Shown here one piece after another: positions 16,783 to 25,518 of a stretch of 64,000 bases of DNA (position 1 is the stretch's first letter; the number at the start of each line of letters is the position of its first letter). The notes below the pieces were generated by a model. That model was not told the DNA's origin. It did no database searches and saw only the letters and a program-made list of their open reading frames with translations. The DNA is taken from the NCBI RefSeq assembly GCF_035189165.1, contig NZ_CP045246.1, positions 2,790,001-2,854,000 of the forward strand, in the 5' to 3' direction. A program made the position numbers and the translations under genes. This DNA is from Arthrobacter sp. JZ12. GTDB taxonomy: Bacteria > Actinomycetota > Actinomycetes > Actinomycetales > Micrococcaceae.

Positions 16783-17628
16783 AATCTCAGTCCGCACCGC
16801 GAAGAGCTCCGGGAAGAAGGTCAGCTCGAGGGCCTTCTGAAGGAACCCCACACCACTTGAGCCGCCTGTCCCCGTCTTCTGCCCGATGGTGCGTTCAACG
16901 GTCTTCAGGTGCCGGAAGCGCCACAGCTGGAAATTGTCCTCCAGGTCCACCAGTTCCTCGCAGGCCTCATACACGTCCCAGTGCTGCGCGGCGTGCTCGT
17001 AGACCTCCTTGTAGACAAGGACCAGTTCGGGGCTGAACTCGTGAGCGTGCGTCACGTCACGGTTCAGCAGCGCCTCCGGAATGCGGTAGCCGCGGCGGGA
17101 GAGGAACCGGATGAACTCGTCGTAGATGCTGGTTTCCGCGAGCAGTCCGGCGAGGAGCCCGTGCGCGTACGGGTCGCTTTCGAACACCTGCAGCATCCCG
17201 GCGTTCTTGTTGCCAAGCAGGAACTCCACGGCGCGGTACTGGTAGGACTGGAAACCGCTGGCCGCCTGCAGCGCGCCGCGGAACTCGGCATATTCCGACG
17301 GCGTCAGCGTGGCGAGCACCGACCACTGCTCCGTCAGCGAACGCTGGATGTGCTTGATCCGTGCGATCCCCTTCATCGCCGCGCGAAGGTCATCGTCGCG
17401 GAGGTGACGCCGCACCGCGCGCAGTTCGTGCAGGACCAGCTTGAGCCAGAGTTCGGAGGTCTGGTGCTGAATGATGAAGAGCATCTCGTCGTGGTGCTCC
17501 GGCCTGCTGACCGGGTGCTGGGCGGAGAGGAGTTCATCCAGCGCAAGGTACGAGCCGTACGTCATCTTCCCCGAGAAGTCCCGCTGGATGCCGTCCTCCA
17601 GCCGGCGGGTGTTCCGCTCAACGCTCAT
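16774..17628 (-). CDS. kynA: Tryptophan 2,3-dioxygenase
   Basis: Heme enzyme opening the indole ring of tryptophan to N-formylkynurenine, first step of the kynurenine pathway. The 284-residue product carries family blocks MTYGSYLALDELLSAQHP, FIIQHQTSELWLKLVLHEL (haem and substrate pocket region near residue 55), ASGFQSYQYRAVEFLLGNKN and GTGGSSGVGFL near the C-terminus. The ATG at 17628 is chosen because it starts just ahead of conserved sequence; TACGCT six bases upstream suggests a leaderless transcript. No other kynurenine gene is in the window. Its stop codon begins an 11-bp tandem repeat. Confidence 0.93.
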   Translation of the reverse strand: MSVERNTRRLEDGIQRDFSGKMTYGSYLALDELLSAQHPVSRPEHHDEMLFIIQHQTSELWLKLVLHELRAVRRHLRDDDLRAAMKGIARIKHIQRSLTEQWSVLATLTPSEYAEFRGALQAASGFQSYQYRAVEFLLGNKNAGMLQVFESDPYAHGLLAGLLAETSIYDEFIRFLSRRGYRIPEALLNRDVTHAHEFSPELVLVYKEVYEHAAQHWDVYEACEELVDLEDNFQLWRFRHLKTVERTIGQKTGTGGSSGVGFLQKALELTFFPELFAVRTEIGR

Positions 17629-17724
17629 AGCTTCAGCGTAGCCAGCAGGACCGCGCCTGTCCGTCGATTCCATTGAGAACTGTCAGAGGGGCGCACTACG
17701 TTGGAAGCAACCTCAGGAGGCCAT

Positions 17725-18816
17725 ATGAGCACTTTCCCCCAGTACGGAGCCCAGTACGCAGCCCAGCGCGGAGCTGTCCACTGCACCATCGTTCCGCCGT
17801 ACCTGCTGGCGAGGCTCGCCGAACTGCAGGACCCGGCCCACCAGGTTGCCGCTGCTGCCGCACGTCGGGCGCTCGTCCAACTGGATCCAATTCATTCCGC
17901 CCGTGCCGAGGCGCCGTCCGATTCCCCGCGCAGGCCGGGCACCGCCGTCGTTCTCGCCCTTCGGCGAACCATAGCGGATGCCGGCGGCAGCGAATCCCTG
18001 CCCGGCAAGACGGTGCGCCGCGAGGGAGACACTCCTACCGGTGACGCCGCGGTGGATGAAGCCTACGACGGCCTCGGTGCCACCTACGCGCTCTTCGATG
18101 AGGAGTACGGCAGGTCCTCGATGGACGACGCCGGTCTTCCGCTCGATGCCACCGTGCACTACGGCGACCGTTACGACAACGCGTTCTGGGACGGCACCCG
18201 CATGGTGTTCGGCGACGGCGACGGCGAGATTTTCGGCCGCTTCACCGCCTCCCTGACCGTTATCGGGCACGAGCTCGCGCACGGCTTCACCCAGTACACT
18301 TCCAACCTGCGCTACCAGGGCCAGTCCGGGGCGCTGAACGAGTCCATCTCGGACGTGTTCGGCGTGCTTGTGGAACAGCGGTTGCTGGGTCAGTCCGCCG
18401 ATGAGGCATCCTGGCTGGTGGGCGAAGGAATCTTCACGGGCCAGGTGGAGGGGCGCGCCCTGCGCTCCCTGAAGGCGCCGGGAACCGCGTACGACGACGA
18501 CGTGCTGGGTAAGGACCCGCAGCCCGCCACCATGGCGGACTATGTTGAGACCACCTCGGACAACGGTGGTGTCCACATCAACTCGGGCATCCCCAACCAT
18601 GCCTTCTACATTGCTGCCACCCGTCTGGGCGGCAATGCCTGGGAGGCGGCCGGCCAGATCTGGTACGACACTGCAACCGGCGGTCAGGTGCCCGTCGACT
18701 GCGACTTCGCGCAGTTTGCGCAGGTCACGGTCGACGCCGCCCGGCGGCGCTTCGGTGACGGGTCAGCAGAGGTCGAAGCGGTGCGTTATGCGTGGAAGGA
18801 GGTTGGTGTGCTGTGA
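17725..18816 (+). CDS. Protealysin-like M4 metalloprotease
   Basis: Zinc endopeptidase of 363 residues, shorter than secreted thermolysins and without a signal peptide. The catalytic HELAHG is at about residues 182-187 and the third zinc ligand lies in GALNESISDVFG near 206. The N-terminus carries CTIVPPYLLARLAE (about residues 20-33), the short propeptide with PPYLL that marks protealysin-like enzymes rather than the long thermolysin propeptide. The ATG at 17725 follows CTCAGGAGG. The next gene overlaps its stop codon and encodes an emfourin-like inhibitor. Export route is unclear, as in other protealysins. Confidence 0.9.
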   Translation: MSTFPQYGAQYAAQRGAVHCTIVPPYLLARLAELQDPAHQVAAAAARRALVQLDPIHSARAEAPSDSPRRPGTAVVLALRRTIADAGGSESLPGKTVRREGDTPTGDAAVDEAYDGLGATYALFDEEYGRSSMDDAGLPLDATVHYGDRYDNAFWDGTRMVFGDGDGEIFGRFTASLTVIGHELAHGFTQYTSNLRYQGQSGALNESISDVFGVLVEQRLLGQSADEASWLVGEGIFTGQVEGRALRSLKAPGTAYDDDVLGKDPQPATMADYVETTSDNGGVHINSGIPNHAFYIAATRLGGNAWEAAGQIWYDTATGGQVPVDCDFAQFAQVTVDAARRRFGDGSAEVEAVRYAWKEVGVL

Positions 18817-19109
18817 TGCGGATTGTCGTGTCGCGGTCCGGTGGTTTCGCCGGACTGACCCGCACCTGGAGTGCCGAGATCAGCACGTCCGAGGCGGAGG
18901 AACGGTGGTTGCCCTTGCTGGAGCACGCACCGCAGGAGGGCTCCGAAGACGTACAGCGGGACCGTTTTGTCTACCACTTCGCGGTTGGATATCGCGAGGT
19001 CACAGTCACCGAGAGCGCGGTGCAGGGGCCCTGGAAGGAGTTACTGGACAGGGTGAGGGATGCTGCTTCCGAGCGACATGATGAAGGGCCAGGGAGCGAG
19101 ACCTGCTGA
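18816..19109 (+). CDS. Emfourin-like inhibitor of the M4 protease
   Basis: 97-residue protein beginning MRIVVSRSGGFAGLTRTW, which fits the N-terminal pattern of emfourins, small inhibitors encoded beside protealysin-like M4 proteases. The ATG shares a base with the protease stop codon (TGATG), giving translational coupling; AAGGAGG lies about 13 bases upstream inside the protease gene. Family assignment rests on sequence resemblance and the diagnostic gene pairing. It ends with two adjacent in-frame stops (TGA TAG). Confidence 0.8.
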   Translation: MRIVVSRSGGFAGLTRTWSAEISTSEAEERWLPLLEHAPQEGSEDVQRDRFVYHFAVGYREVTVTESAVQGPWKELLDRVRDAASERHDEGPGSETC

Positions 19110-19196
19110 TAGCCTCCACTGGTTCCACACACCCCGGCGTGCTGCACAGAGCTGCTCCTCCATGCGGTAGTGTTGATCAAGCGGCCCAGGCCGCAT

Positions 19197-19267
19197 GCGG
19201 GCGTAGCTCAATGGTAGAGCGCTAGCTTCCCAAGCTCGATACGCGGGTTCGATTCCCGTCGCCCGCT
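19197..19267 (+). tRNA. tRNA-Gly (anticodon CCC)
   Basis: A full cloverleaf can be folded: acceptor GCGGGCG (19197-19203) with CGCCCGC (19260-19266), D arm GCTC/GAGC, anticodon loop TTCCCAA with CCC at 19229-19231, and T arm GCGGG/CCCGT around TTCGATT. No CCA is encoded. The anticodon stem CTAGC/GCTCG has one U-C mismatch (positions 28:42). Confidence 0.93.
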
Positions 19268-19277
19268 CTCCTCCACA

Positions 19278-20564
19278 TCAAACGGACTTTTTTCCCCTGC
19301 GGGCCAGAAGCAGCGCGATGGCTCCCGCAGCCAGCACCGGCACACCTCCGGCAATCACCATTGCCAACTGCGCGCCGAGGTACTCGGCGAACCATCCGAT
19401 CATGGGACCTCCCAACGCCTGCCCGCCGATGAGCACCATCATGTACAGGCTCATGACCCTGCCACGAATCGCCAGGTTGGTGGACACCTGAACCAACTGG
19501 TTGGCTCCGGTGATAAACCAGAGACTGCCGATCCCTGCACAGAACATCAGGACGCTGAAGAGGAACTGGTCCGGAACATAGGCCGCAATAACCATGAAAC
19601 CTCCGAAGGCGCTCATGCCGCCGAGCACTCCCCGCAGCCGGAGAGCGCCCCGTCGTGTGGAGGCAAGCGCGCCCACCAGGGAGCCCGCCGCCAGCGATGT
19701 GTTGAGCAGGCCGTACCCGCCCGGACCGGACTCGAAGACGTCGTCGGCGTATGCAGCCATCAGCACCGGCGTGCTCAGGGCAAACACCGCGACGAAGCCC
19801 GCTGACACGGTGCTCCACAGGATGGTCGGCTTACGGATGAGGTACCGGGCGCCCTCCCGCAATTGCCCGCGGGCGCGTGGCGCTGGGGCAACGCTGTTCA
19901 GCTGGTCGGTCCGCAGTCTGCACAGCGTCAATACTGTGTAGGAGCAGGCAACCGCGTTCATGGCGAACGCCCATCCGCCTCCCACAGCGACGATCAGCGC
20001 TCCGCTGACCGCAGGTCCAACCATCGCTCCGAACTGGAAGATCGAGGAGTTGAGGCTGATCGCGTTGCGCAGGTATGTCCCTCCCACGAGGTCATTGACG
20101 AACACCTGCCGCGCCGGCGCGTCCACCACCGTGGCAAGTCCGAGCACGAACGCAATCACATAAACGTGCCACACCTGTACCAGCCCGGTCAGCACGAGCA
20201 CCGCCATGGATGCCGCCATTGCGCCGGCGACACTCTGAGTGATGATCAGGAGCGTGCGCTTGGAGTAGCGGTCGGTCACCACTCCGCCCCACGGACCGAG
20301 AAGAAGCATTGGAGCGAACTGCAGCGCCACCGTTACTCCGACGGCGGTCACTGAGCCGGAAAGCTCAAGCACCATCCAGTCCTGGGCGATGCGCTGCATC
20401 CACATCGCGACAACGGCGATCAGGTGGGAGACGGCAAAGCGGCGGAAGTTGGGGATCCGGAGCGAGATGAAGGTGTCGCGCCAGGCCGGGCGCTGGGCGA
20501 TGACAGGAATGGGTGCGGTCAGCGTGGGATCTCCGGCCGGCGCGGAGGGCGGTGGGGGTGCCAA
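19278..20564 (-). CDS. MFS transporter (enterobactin-exporter/multidrug-like)
   Basis: 428-residue major facilitator protein with about twelve hydrophobic segments. It contains the motif-A-like loop PWGGVVTDRYSKRTLL and VVDAPARQVFVNDLVG, as in the DHA3-type family of drug and siderophore exporters. Starts with TTG at 20564, preceded by AGGAAG. Diverges from a LysR gene, whose likely operator lies between them, so it may be regulated by it. Substrate unknown. Confidence 0.85.
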   Translation of the reverse strand: MAPPPPSAPAGDPTLTAPIPVIAQRPAWRDTFISLRIPNFRRFAVSHLIAVVAMWMQRIAQDWMVLELSGSVTAVGVTVALQFAPMLLLGPWGGVVTDRYSKRTLLIITQSVAGAMAASMAVLVLTGLVQVWHVYVIAFVLGLATVVDAPARQVFVNDLVGGTYLRNAISLNSSIFQFGAMVGPAVSGALIVAVGGGWAFAMNAVACSYTVLTLCRLRTDQLNSVAPAPRARGQLREGARYLIRKPTILWSTVSAGFVAVFALSTPVLMAAYADDVFESGPGGYGLLNTSLAAGSLVGALASTRRGALRLRGVLGGMSAFGGFMVIAAYVPDQFLFSVLMFCAGIGSLWFITGANQLVQVSTNLAIRGRVMSLYMMVLIGGQALGGPMIGWFAEYLGAQLAMVIAGGVPVLAAGAIALLLARRGKKSV

Positions 20565-20654
20565 AGGAAGCTTCCTGAGTAAGGGGATCGGGGTTGCTTT
20601 CCACGCTAGTCAGCAGGGAATTCATTAGGAACAGCGATCGAGCCTATAAGTACT

Positions 20655-20669
20655 ATTGAGAAGCGCAAT
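20655..20669. promoter_or_regulatory. Candidate LysR-type operator (T-N11-A dyad)
   Basis: ATTGAGAAGCGCAAT has ATTG/CAAT arms and fits the T-N11-A rule of LysR regulators. It sits in the 151-base divergent region between the MFS and lysR genes. Confidence 0.45.
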
Positions 20670-20715
20670 AATGTTTGGTGGGGAAGGGGCGGCGGCTTTC
20701 CCCGTAGGAGGAGGA

Positions 20716-21579
20716 ATGATGTTCGATTCGCTTCAACTGAAATCCTTCCTGGCGGTTGCGGAAACCCGCAGCTTCACCGGAGCTGCTGCCCGCCTTGGCC
20801 TGAGCCAGCCGACGGTCAGCCAGCACGTGAGGAAACTGGAGAAGGCCGCCGGGCGAACGCTCATCGCCCGGGATACCCGGGAGGTGCGGCTCACGGACAA
20901 CGGTGATGCCATGGCAGGATTCGCGCGGACCATCCTCGCAGCCCAGGAGCAGGCGATGAGCTACTTCTCGGGGTCAGCGATGCGGGGCCGGCTTCGTTTC
21001 GGCGTCGCCGACGACCTGGCCATCACCCAGCTGCCCCGCATCCTCAGGCACTTTCGCCAGCTCTATCCGCAGATCAACCTCGAATTGACGGTGACCCAGA
21101 GCCCGCCGCTGCTGCGCCGGCTGCGTGCCGGGCAGCTGGACCTGATCCTTATCAAGTACATGGCCGGCACGGGCGAGGGCACCCTGGTGCAGCGCGACCG
21201 CCTGGTCTGGGCGGGCCACAGCAAGACAACGCTCGACGACGGCGCACCCGTACCCCTTATCGCTTACCAGGCCCCCAGCCTCAGCCGGCAGATGGCGATC
21301 GAGGCGCTGGAGAAGGCGGGCCGGACCTGGCGGATCACCTGCAACACGCGCGAGATCAACGGGGTTCTTGCAGCCGCCCGGGCTGGAATTGGCTTGGCGG
21401 TCTTCCCCCAGTCCCTGATTCCGGAGGACTTGGTTCAGGTCTCCAACCGGTTCAACCTACCCGAACTGGGCGATGTGGACTTCACCCTGCAGAGCAATCC
21501 CCTCGCCAACCAGGAGCTTGTCGAAACACTGACCTCGGCCATTCTTGGCCGTGCCCTCCGAAAGTCCGCGGACGCGTAA
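20716..21579 (+). CDS. LysR-family transcriptional regulator
   Basis: 287-residue DNA-binding regulator. The N-terminal winged helix contains [35 protein letters not shown]; the rest is a LysR substrate-binding domain ([21 protein letters not shown] onwards). The ATG at 20716 follows a strong AGGAGGAGG; a frame beginning at 20656 overlaps the presumed operator and is not used. Divergent from an MFS transporter gene, a usual target arrangement. A 12-bp repeat begins on its stop codon. Confidence 0.9.
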   Translation: MMFDSLQLKSFLAVAETRSFTGAAARLGLSQPTVSQHVRKLEKAAGRTLIARDTREVRLTDNGDAMAGFARTILAAQEQAMSYFSGSAMRGRLRFGVADDLAITQLPRILRHFRQLYPQINLELTVTQSPPLLRRLRAGQLDLILIKYMAGTGEGTLVQRDRLVWAGHSKTTLDDGAPVPLIAYQAPSLSRQMAIEALEKAGRTWRITCNTREINGVLAAARAGIGLAVFPQSLIPEDLVQVSNRFNLPELGDVDFTLQSNPLANQELVETLTSAILGRALRKSADA

Positions 21580-21601
21580 GCGGAAGTACAAGCGGAAGTA
21601 C
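21578..21601 (+). repeat. 12-bp direct repeat beginning in the lysR stop codon
   Basis: Two identical units of aagcggaagtac (21578-21589 and 21590-21601), the first starting at the second base of the TAA stop. The second unit is preceded by C, so it does not recreate the stop codon. Confidence 0.8.
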
Positions 21602-21682
21602 AAAGAAGAAAGAAACGTCTGCTCAGCTGCGTGCCTGAGCACACATAGCACGCCGGGGTGTGCCCGCGTAGAATTGACGCTG

Positions 21683-22111
21683 ATGAATCGCACAATGTTC
21701 AAGTCCAAGATCCACCGCGCCACGGTCACCCACGCAGACCTTCACTACGTGGGTTCAGTGACAGTCGACCTCGATCTCCTCGAGGCAGCGGACATCCTGC
21801 CCGGTGAGATGGTCTCGATTGTGGACGTCACCAACGGCGCCCGCCTTGAGACATATACGATCGCCGGCGAGCGGGGCTCCGGCGTCCTTGGTATCAACGG
21901 ACCCGCGGCCCATCTCGTCCATGAGGGCGACACCGTCATCCTTATCACCTATGCAGCAATGACCACCGAAGAGGCGCGTTCCTACGTGCCCACGGTCGTT
22001 CACGTGAACGCTGACAACCGCATCATTGAACTGGGCAATGACCCGGCCGAAGGCCTGACCGAGGGTTTGCAGCGTCCGCCTTTCGCCCTGAACAACGCAG
22101 CCGTCCTCTAA
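21683..22111 (+). CDS. panD: Aspartate 1-decarboxylase
   Basis: Pyruvoyl enzyme making beta-alanine for pantothenate and coenzyme A. The 142-residue proenzyme has the self-cleavage site YVGS with cleavage expected between G24 and S25, and the [11 protein letters not shown] and [18 protein letters not shown] blocks. The ATG at 21683 gives the same spacing to the cleavage site as in E. coli PanD. There is no Shine-Dalgarno; TAGAAT eight bases upstream suggests a leaderless transcript. Stand-alone gene followed by a strong terminator. Confidence 0.95.
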   Translation: MNRTMFKSKIHRATVTHADLHYVGSVTVDLDLLEAADILPGEMVSIVDVTNGARLETYTIAGERGSGVLGINGPAAHLVHEGDTVILITYAAMTTEEARSYVPTVVHVNADNRIIELGNDPAEGLTEGLQRPPFALNNAAVL

Positions 22112-22130
22112 CGGGCAGCAGCAGCATCGG

Positions 22131-22172
22131 AAATGGCTCCGCGGGATTTCCCGCGGAGCCATTTCTTTTCCC
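22131..22172 (+). terminator. Rho-independent terminator after panD
   Basis: Nearly continuous 16-bp stem (22131-22146 with 22149-22164) followed by CTTTTCC, 20 bases after the panD stop. Confidence 0.85.
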
Positions 22173-22349
22173 GAATTCGTATCTTTCGGCATTTACGCCA
22201 TTCGGAGAAGAAAGCGAGCATCAAACGTCCATCGTTCCTAGCGAATTTCTCCGTCAGGCCTTAGGGTCAAAAAGATAAGGTTGCTTAGGTCCTCCCATAA
22301 ATGGTCGGAGGGCCGAATCGTGCAGGCTCGATGTGGAGGCGAGGTACGT

Positions 22350-23675
22350 ATGCCGGGAGATCGCAGGATCAAACAGCAAGAAGGGCGGATCCGGAAGCGT
22401 CCCGGGCCTGCGCTTGCAGCTTCAATGGGATTGGCGTCAGTTCTGCTCACGGGATGTGGGCCAGGCGACTCGGGTACGCCAACACTGACGTGGTACATCA
22501 ACCCGGACGCCGGCGGCCAGGCGGAAATTGCCCAGCGCTGCACCGAGGAAGCAAACGGCGAGTATGCCATCGAGACCTCATTGCTTCCGAACGACGCGGC
22601 GGCTCAGCGGGAGCAGTTGGCGCGGCGCCTCGCAGCCGGGGACGACTCCCTCGACATCATGAGCATCGACCCGCCGTTCGTTCCGGAACTGGCCACCTTC
22701 CTGGCTCCGGTCCCGGAGGACGTCGCAACAAGCACCACCGAGAACACTCTCGAAGGTGCACTGGCCGGCGCAACCTACGAGGACGAGCTGGTCACCGTAC
22801 CGTTCTGGGCCAACACGCAGATTCTCTGGTATCGCAAATCCGTTGCGGAGGCAGCAGGTCTGGACATGTCCCAACCCGTCACCTGGGACCAACTCATCGA
22901 GGTCGCCTCAACCCAGGAACTGGACCTTGGCGTCCAGGGATCGCAGGCCGAGTCCATGACGGTGTGGATCAACTCGCTTGTCGAGTCGGCCGGCGGGACG
23001 ATCCTGGAGAACCCCGAAGCTCCCGCGGACGAGATTGAACTGGGAATCGAGAGCGAAGCCGGGCGTGAAGCTGCGCGCATCATCGGCACGATCGGTGATC
23101 AGGGACTGGGAGGCCCAGGCCTGGCAACCTCAACGGAAAACACGTCGCTGACGCTGTTCCAGGGCGAGACCGGTTCCTTCATGGTCAACTACCCGTTCGT
23201 CTGGCCTGCAACGCAGGGCGCGGTGGAGGACGGCACCCTCGACCAGTCCGTCCTCGACGACATTGGCTGGGCCCTCTACCCGCGGGTAGCAGAAGGCCAG
23301 GAGACCGCTCCCCCGCTGGGCGGTATCAACCTCGGCGTGGGGGCCGCCAGCGATGCACCCGACTTGGCGTACCAAGCGATCGAGTGCATTGTGCAGCCGG
23401 AGAACCAAACCGAGTACTTCCTGACCAACGGCAATCCGCCGTCGAATTCGGAAGCCTATGAGGATCCGCAGATCGAAGAGCTGTTCCCGATGGCGGAAAC
23501 CATCCGTGAATCCCTGGAACTTGCGGCGCCCCGCCCGCAAACCCGGTTCTACAACGAGATTTCGAGCGGCCTGCAGCAGACCTGGACGCCCCCGGAACAG
23601 GTTGAGCCGGAAACCACACCGGAGCAATCGGCGGACTTCATCACCGCCGTGCTGAGAGGGGAGAGACTGCTGTGA
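22350..23675 (+). CDS. lpqY: Sugar-binding lipoprotein of an ABC importer (LpqY-like)
   Basis: 441-residue solute-binding lipoprotein with lipobox LLTGC near residue 36. Segments such as AQREQLARRLAAGDDSLDIM, NTQILWYRKS, MVNYPFVWPA and PPLGGINLGVGA match the LpqY trehalose-binding protein of mycobacteria. It should capture trehalose or a related disaccharide outside the membrane. The ATG at 22350 follows GGAGGCGAGG; the frame opens earlier at 22281 without signal-peptide features. First gene of a four-gene importer operon. The exact sugar is inferred. Confidence 0.85.
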   Translation: MPGDRRIKQQEGRIRKRPGPALAASMGLASVLLTGCGPGDSGTPTLTWYINPDAGGQAEIAQRCTEEANGEYAIETSLLPNDAAAQREQLARRLAAGDDSLDIMSIDPPFVPELATFLAPVPEDVATSTTENTLEGALAGATYEDELVTVPFWANTQILWYRKSVAEAAGLDMSQPVTWDQLIEVASTQELDLGVQGSQAESMTVWINSLVESAGGTILENPEAPADEIELGIESEAGREAARIIGTIGDQGLGGPGLATSTENTSLTLFQGETGSFMVNYPFVWPATQGAVEDGTLDQSVLDDIGWALYPRVAEGQETAPPLGGINLGVGAASDAPDLAYQAIECIVQPENQTEYFLTNGNPPSNSEAYEDPQIEELFPMAETIRESLELAAPRPQTRFYNEISSGLQQTWTPPEQVEPETTPEQSADFITAVLRGERLL

Positions 23676-24634
23676 CCAGCACGATCACCAAAAACCCGGA
23701 GGCAATGAAGGCCAACGGCAAGAACACCGACTACAGCGACCGCGCCAAGGCCGAGCGGCGCCTGGGCTGGATCCTCGCGGGGCCGGCTTTTGTCATCATG
23801 CTGGCCGTCACCCTCTACCCCATCCTCCAGGCATTCTTCGACTCCCTGTACGCATTCAGGCTGACAGCCCCGGACGAACGAGAGTTCGTCCTGTTCCAGA
23901 ACTACGTCACGATCCTCAGCGACCCGGTGTGGTGGCGGGACCTCGCGGTTACGGTGCTGATCACCTTGGTGACCGTCGCCGTCGAACTGGTGCTTGGCTT
24001 CGCGCTGGCGCTGGTCATGCATCGGGCGCTGAAGGCAGTGCGGGGCTGGCTCCGCACAGCCATCCTCGTGCCCTACGGCATCATCACGGTGGTTTCCGCG
24101 TACGCATGGTTCTACGCCTTCGACATCAGCTCCGGCTATGTGAACAGCTGGTTCGACTGGGTGCCCGGGATCGATCCGGACCTCAACTGGTTCGCACAGG
24201 CCAGCACGGCGCTGCCGGTGATCATGGCCTCCGAGATCTGGAAGACCACCCCGTTCATTTCGCTCCTCCTCCTTGCCGGACTGGCACAGGTACCCGATGA
24301 GCTGACCGAGGCCGCGAAGGTGGACGGCGCAACCTGGTGGGAGCAGATGCGCAAGGTCATCATCCCGAACATGAAGGCGGCCATCATGGTGGCGGTCCTG
24401 TTCCGTGCACTGGATGCCTTCCGAATATTCGACAACGTGTTCATCATGACCGGCGGCCAGTACGGCACGGAAGTGCTCTCGCTCCTGGCCTACCGAACGT
24501 CCATTACCCGACTGGAGTTGGGACTCGGCTCAGCAGTATCTGTGCTGCTCTTCGCCTGTGTCCTCCTGATCAGCTTCATAGCAATCAAGGTGTTCAAGGT
24601 GGACCTCTCCGGATCAACAGGAGGTAAGCGATGA
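23672..24634 (+). CDS. sugA: Disaccharide ABC permease (SugA-like)
   Basis: 320-residue inner-membrane permease with six hydrophobic segments and the ABC coupling (EAA) motif LTEAAKVDGATWWEQMRKVIIPNM near residue 225. Starts with GTG at 23672, overlapping the binding-protein stop (GTGA), with GAGAGGGGAG upstream. Pairs with the next gene to form the channel. Confidence 0.92.
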   Translation: MTSTITKNPEAMKANGKNTDYSDRAKAERRLGWILAGPAFVIMLAVTLYPILQAFFDSLYAFRLTAPDEREFVLFQNYVTILSDPVWWRDLAVTVLITLVTVAVELVLGFALALVMHRALKAVRGWLRTAILVPYGIITVVSAYAWFYAFDISSGYVNSWFDWVPGIDPDLNWFAQASTALPVIMASEIWKTTPFISLLLLAGLAQVPDELTEAAKVDGATWWEQMRKVIIPNMKAAIMVAVLFRALDAFRIFDNVFIMTGGQYGTEVLSLLAYRTSITRLELGLGSAVSVLLFACVLLISFIAIKVFKVDLSGSTGGKR

Positions 24635-25482
24635 AGGAGAAATCGACCGGTAAGCAAAAGGTGATCTGGGCGATCATCTCCATCCTTGTCCTCATCTACG
24701 CACTGTTCCCGGTGGCCTCGATCCTTGCCACCTCCTTCAAGTCGGCCGGTGACCTGACCAACGGCAGCTTCCTCCCCTCCCCGGGTGCGGCGACGCTGGC
24801 CAACTACGAACAGATCCTGGTCGGCGACGCCCAGGAACTGTTCCTTACCGCGCTTTGGAACTCGATCGGCATTTCGCTTATCGCGACGGCCATCGCCGTT
24901 GTGCTGGCGACACTGTGCGCCTACGCCATCGCCCGGCTGGATTTCCCGGGTAAGCGGCTCATCCTGACCACGGCGCTGGCCGTGTCGATCTTCCCGGTCA
25001 TCTCGATCGTGACGCCGCTGTTCAACCTGTGGCGGAACATCGGGCTGTACGACACCTGGTTGGGCCTGATCATTCCCTACCTGTCGCTGACCCTTCCCAT
25101 TTCCATCTGGACCCTGGCGGCATTCTTCCGCCAGATTCCGTGGGAACTTGAGCAGGCAGCGCAGGTGGACGGCGCCACCACGTGGCAGGCATTCCGCAAG
25201 GCCATCGTTCCGCTGGCCACTCCGGGCGTCTTTACGACGGCGATCATCGCCTTCTTCATCGCGTGGAACGACTTCGTGTACGGCATCTCACTGACGTCGA
25301 CCGAGGCCGCCCGACCTGTGCCGGCGGCCCTCGCCTTCTTCACGGGCGCTTCGCAGTTCGAGTCCCCGACCGGCGCCATCTCGGCGGCGGCAATCATAGT
25401 GACCATCCCGGTTGTGCTGCTGGTCCTGCTGTTCCAGCGGCAGATCGTTTCAGGCCTGACCCAGGGCGCAGTCAAGGGTTAA
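24631..25482 (+). CDS. sugB: Disaccharide ABC permease (SugB-like)
   Basis: 283-residue permease with six hydrophobic segments; the EAA-type loop is LEQAAQVDGATTWQAFRKAIVPLA near residue 190. The ATG at 24631 overlaps the sugA stop (ATGA) and has AGGAGG eight bases ahead. Domain layout is that of MalG/SugB permeases. The ATPase gene follows after 36 bases. Confidence 0.92.
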   Translation: MKEKSTGKQKVIWAIISILVLIYALFPVASILATSFKSAGDLTNGSFLPSPGAATLANYEQILVGDAQELFLTALWNSIGISLIATAIAVVLATLCAYAIARLDFPGKRLILTTALAVSIFPVISIVTPLFNLWRNIGLYDTWLGLIIPYLSLTLPISIWTLAAFFRQIPWELEQAAQVDGATTWQAFRKAIVPLATPGVFTTAIIAFFIAWNDFVYGISLTSTEAARPVPAALAFFTGASQFESPTGAISAAAIIVTIPVVLLVLLFQRQIVSGLTQGAVKG

Positions 25483-25518
25483 GAACCGAAGAGACTGAGG
25501 AAAGAGGATCAGAAGAAC

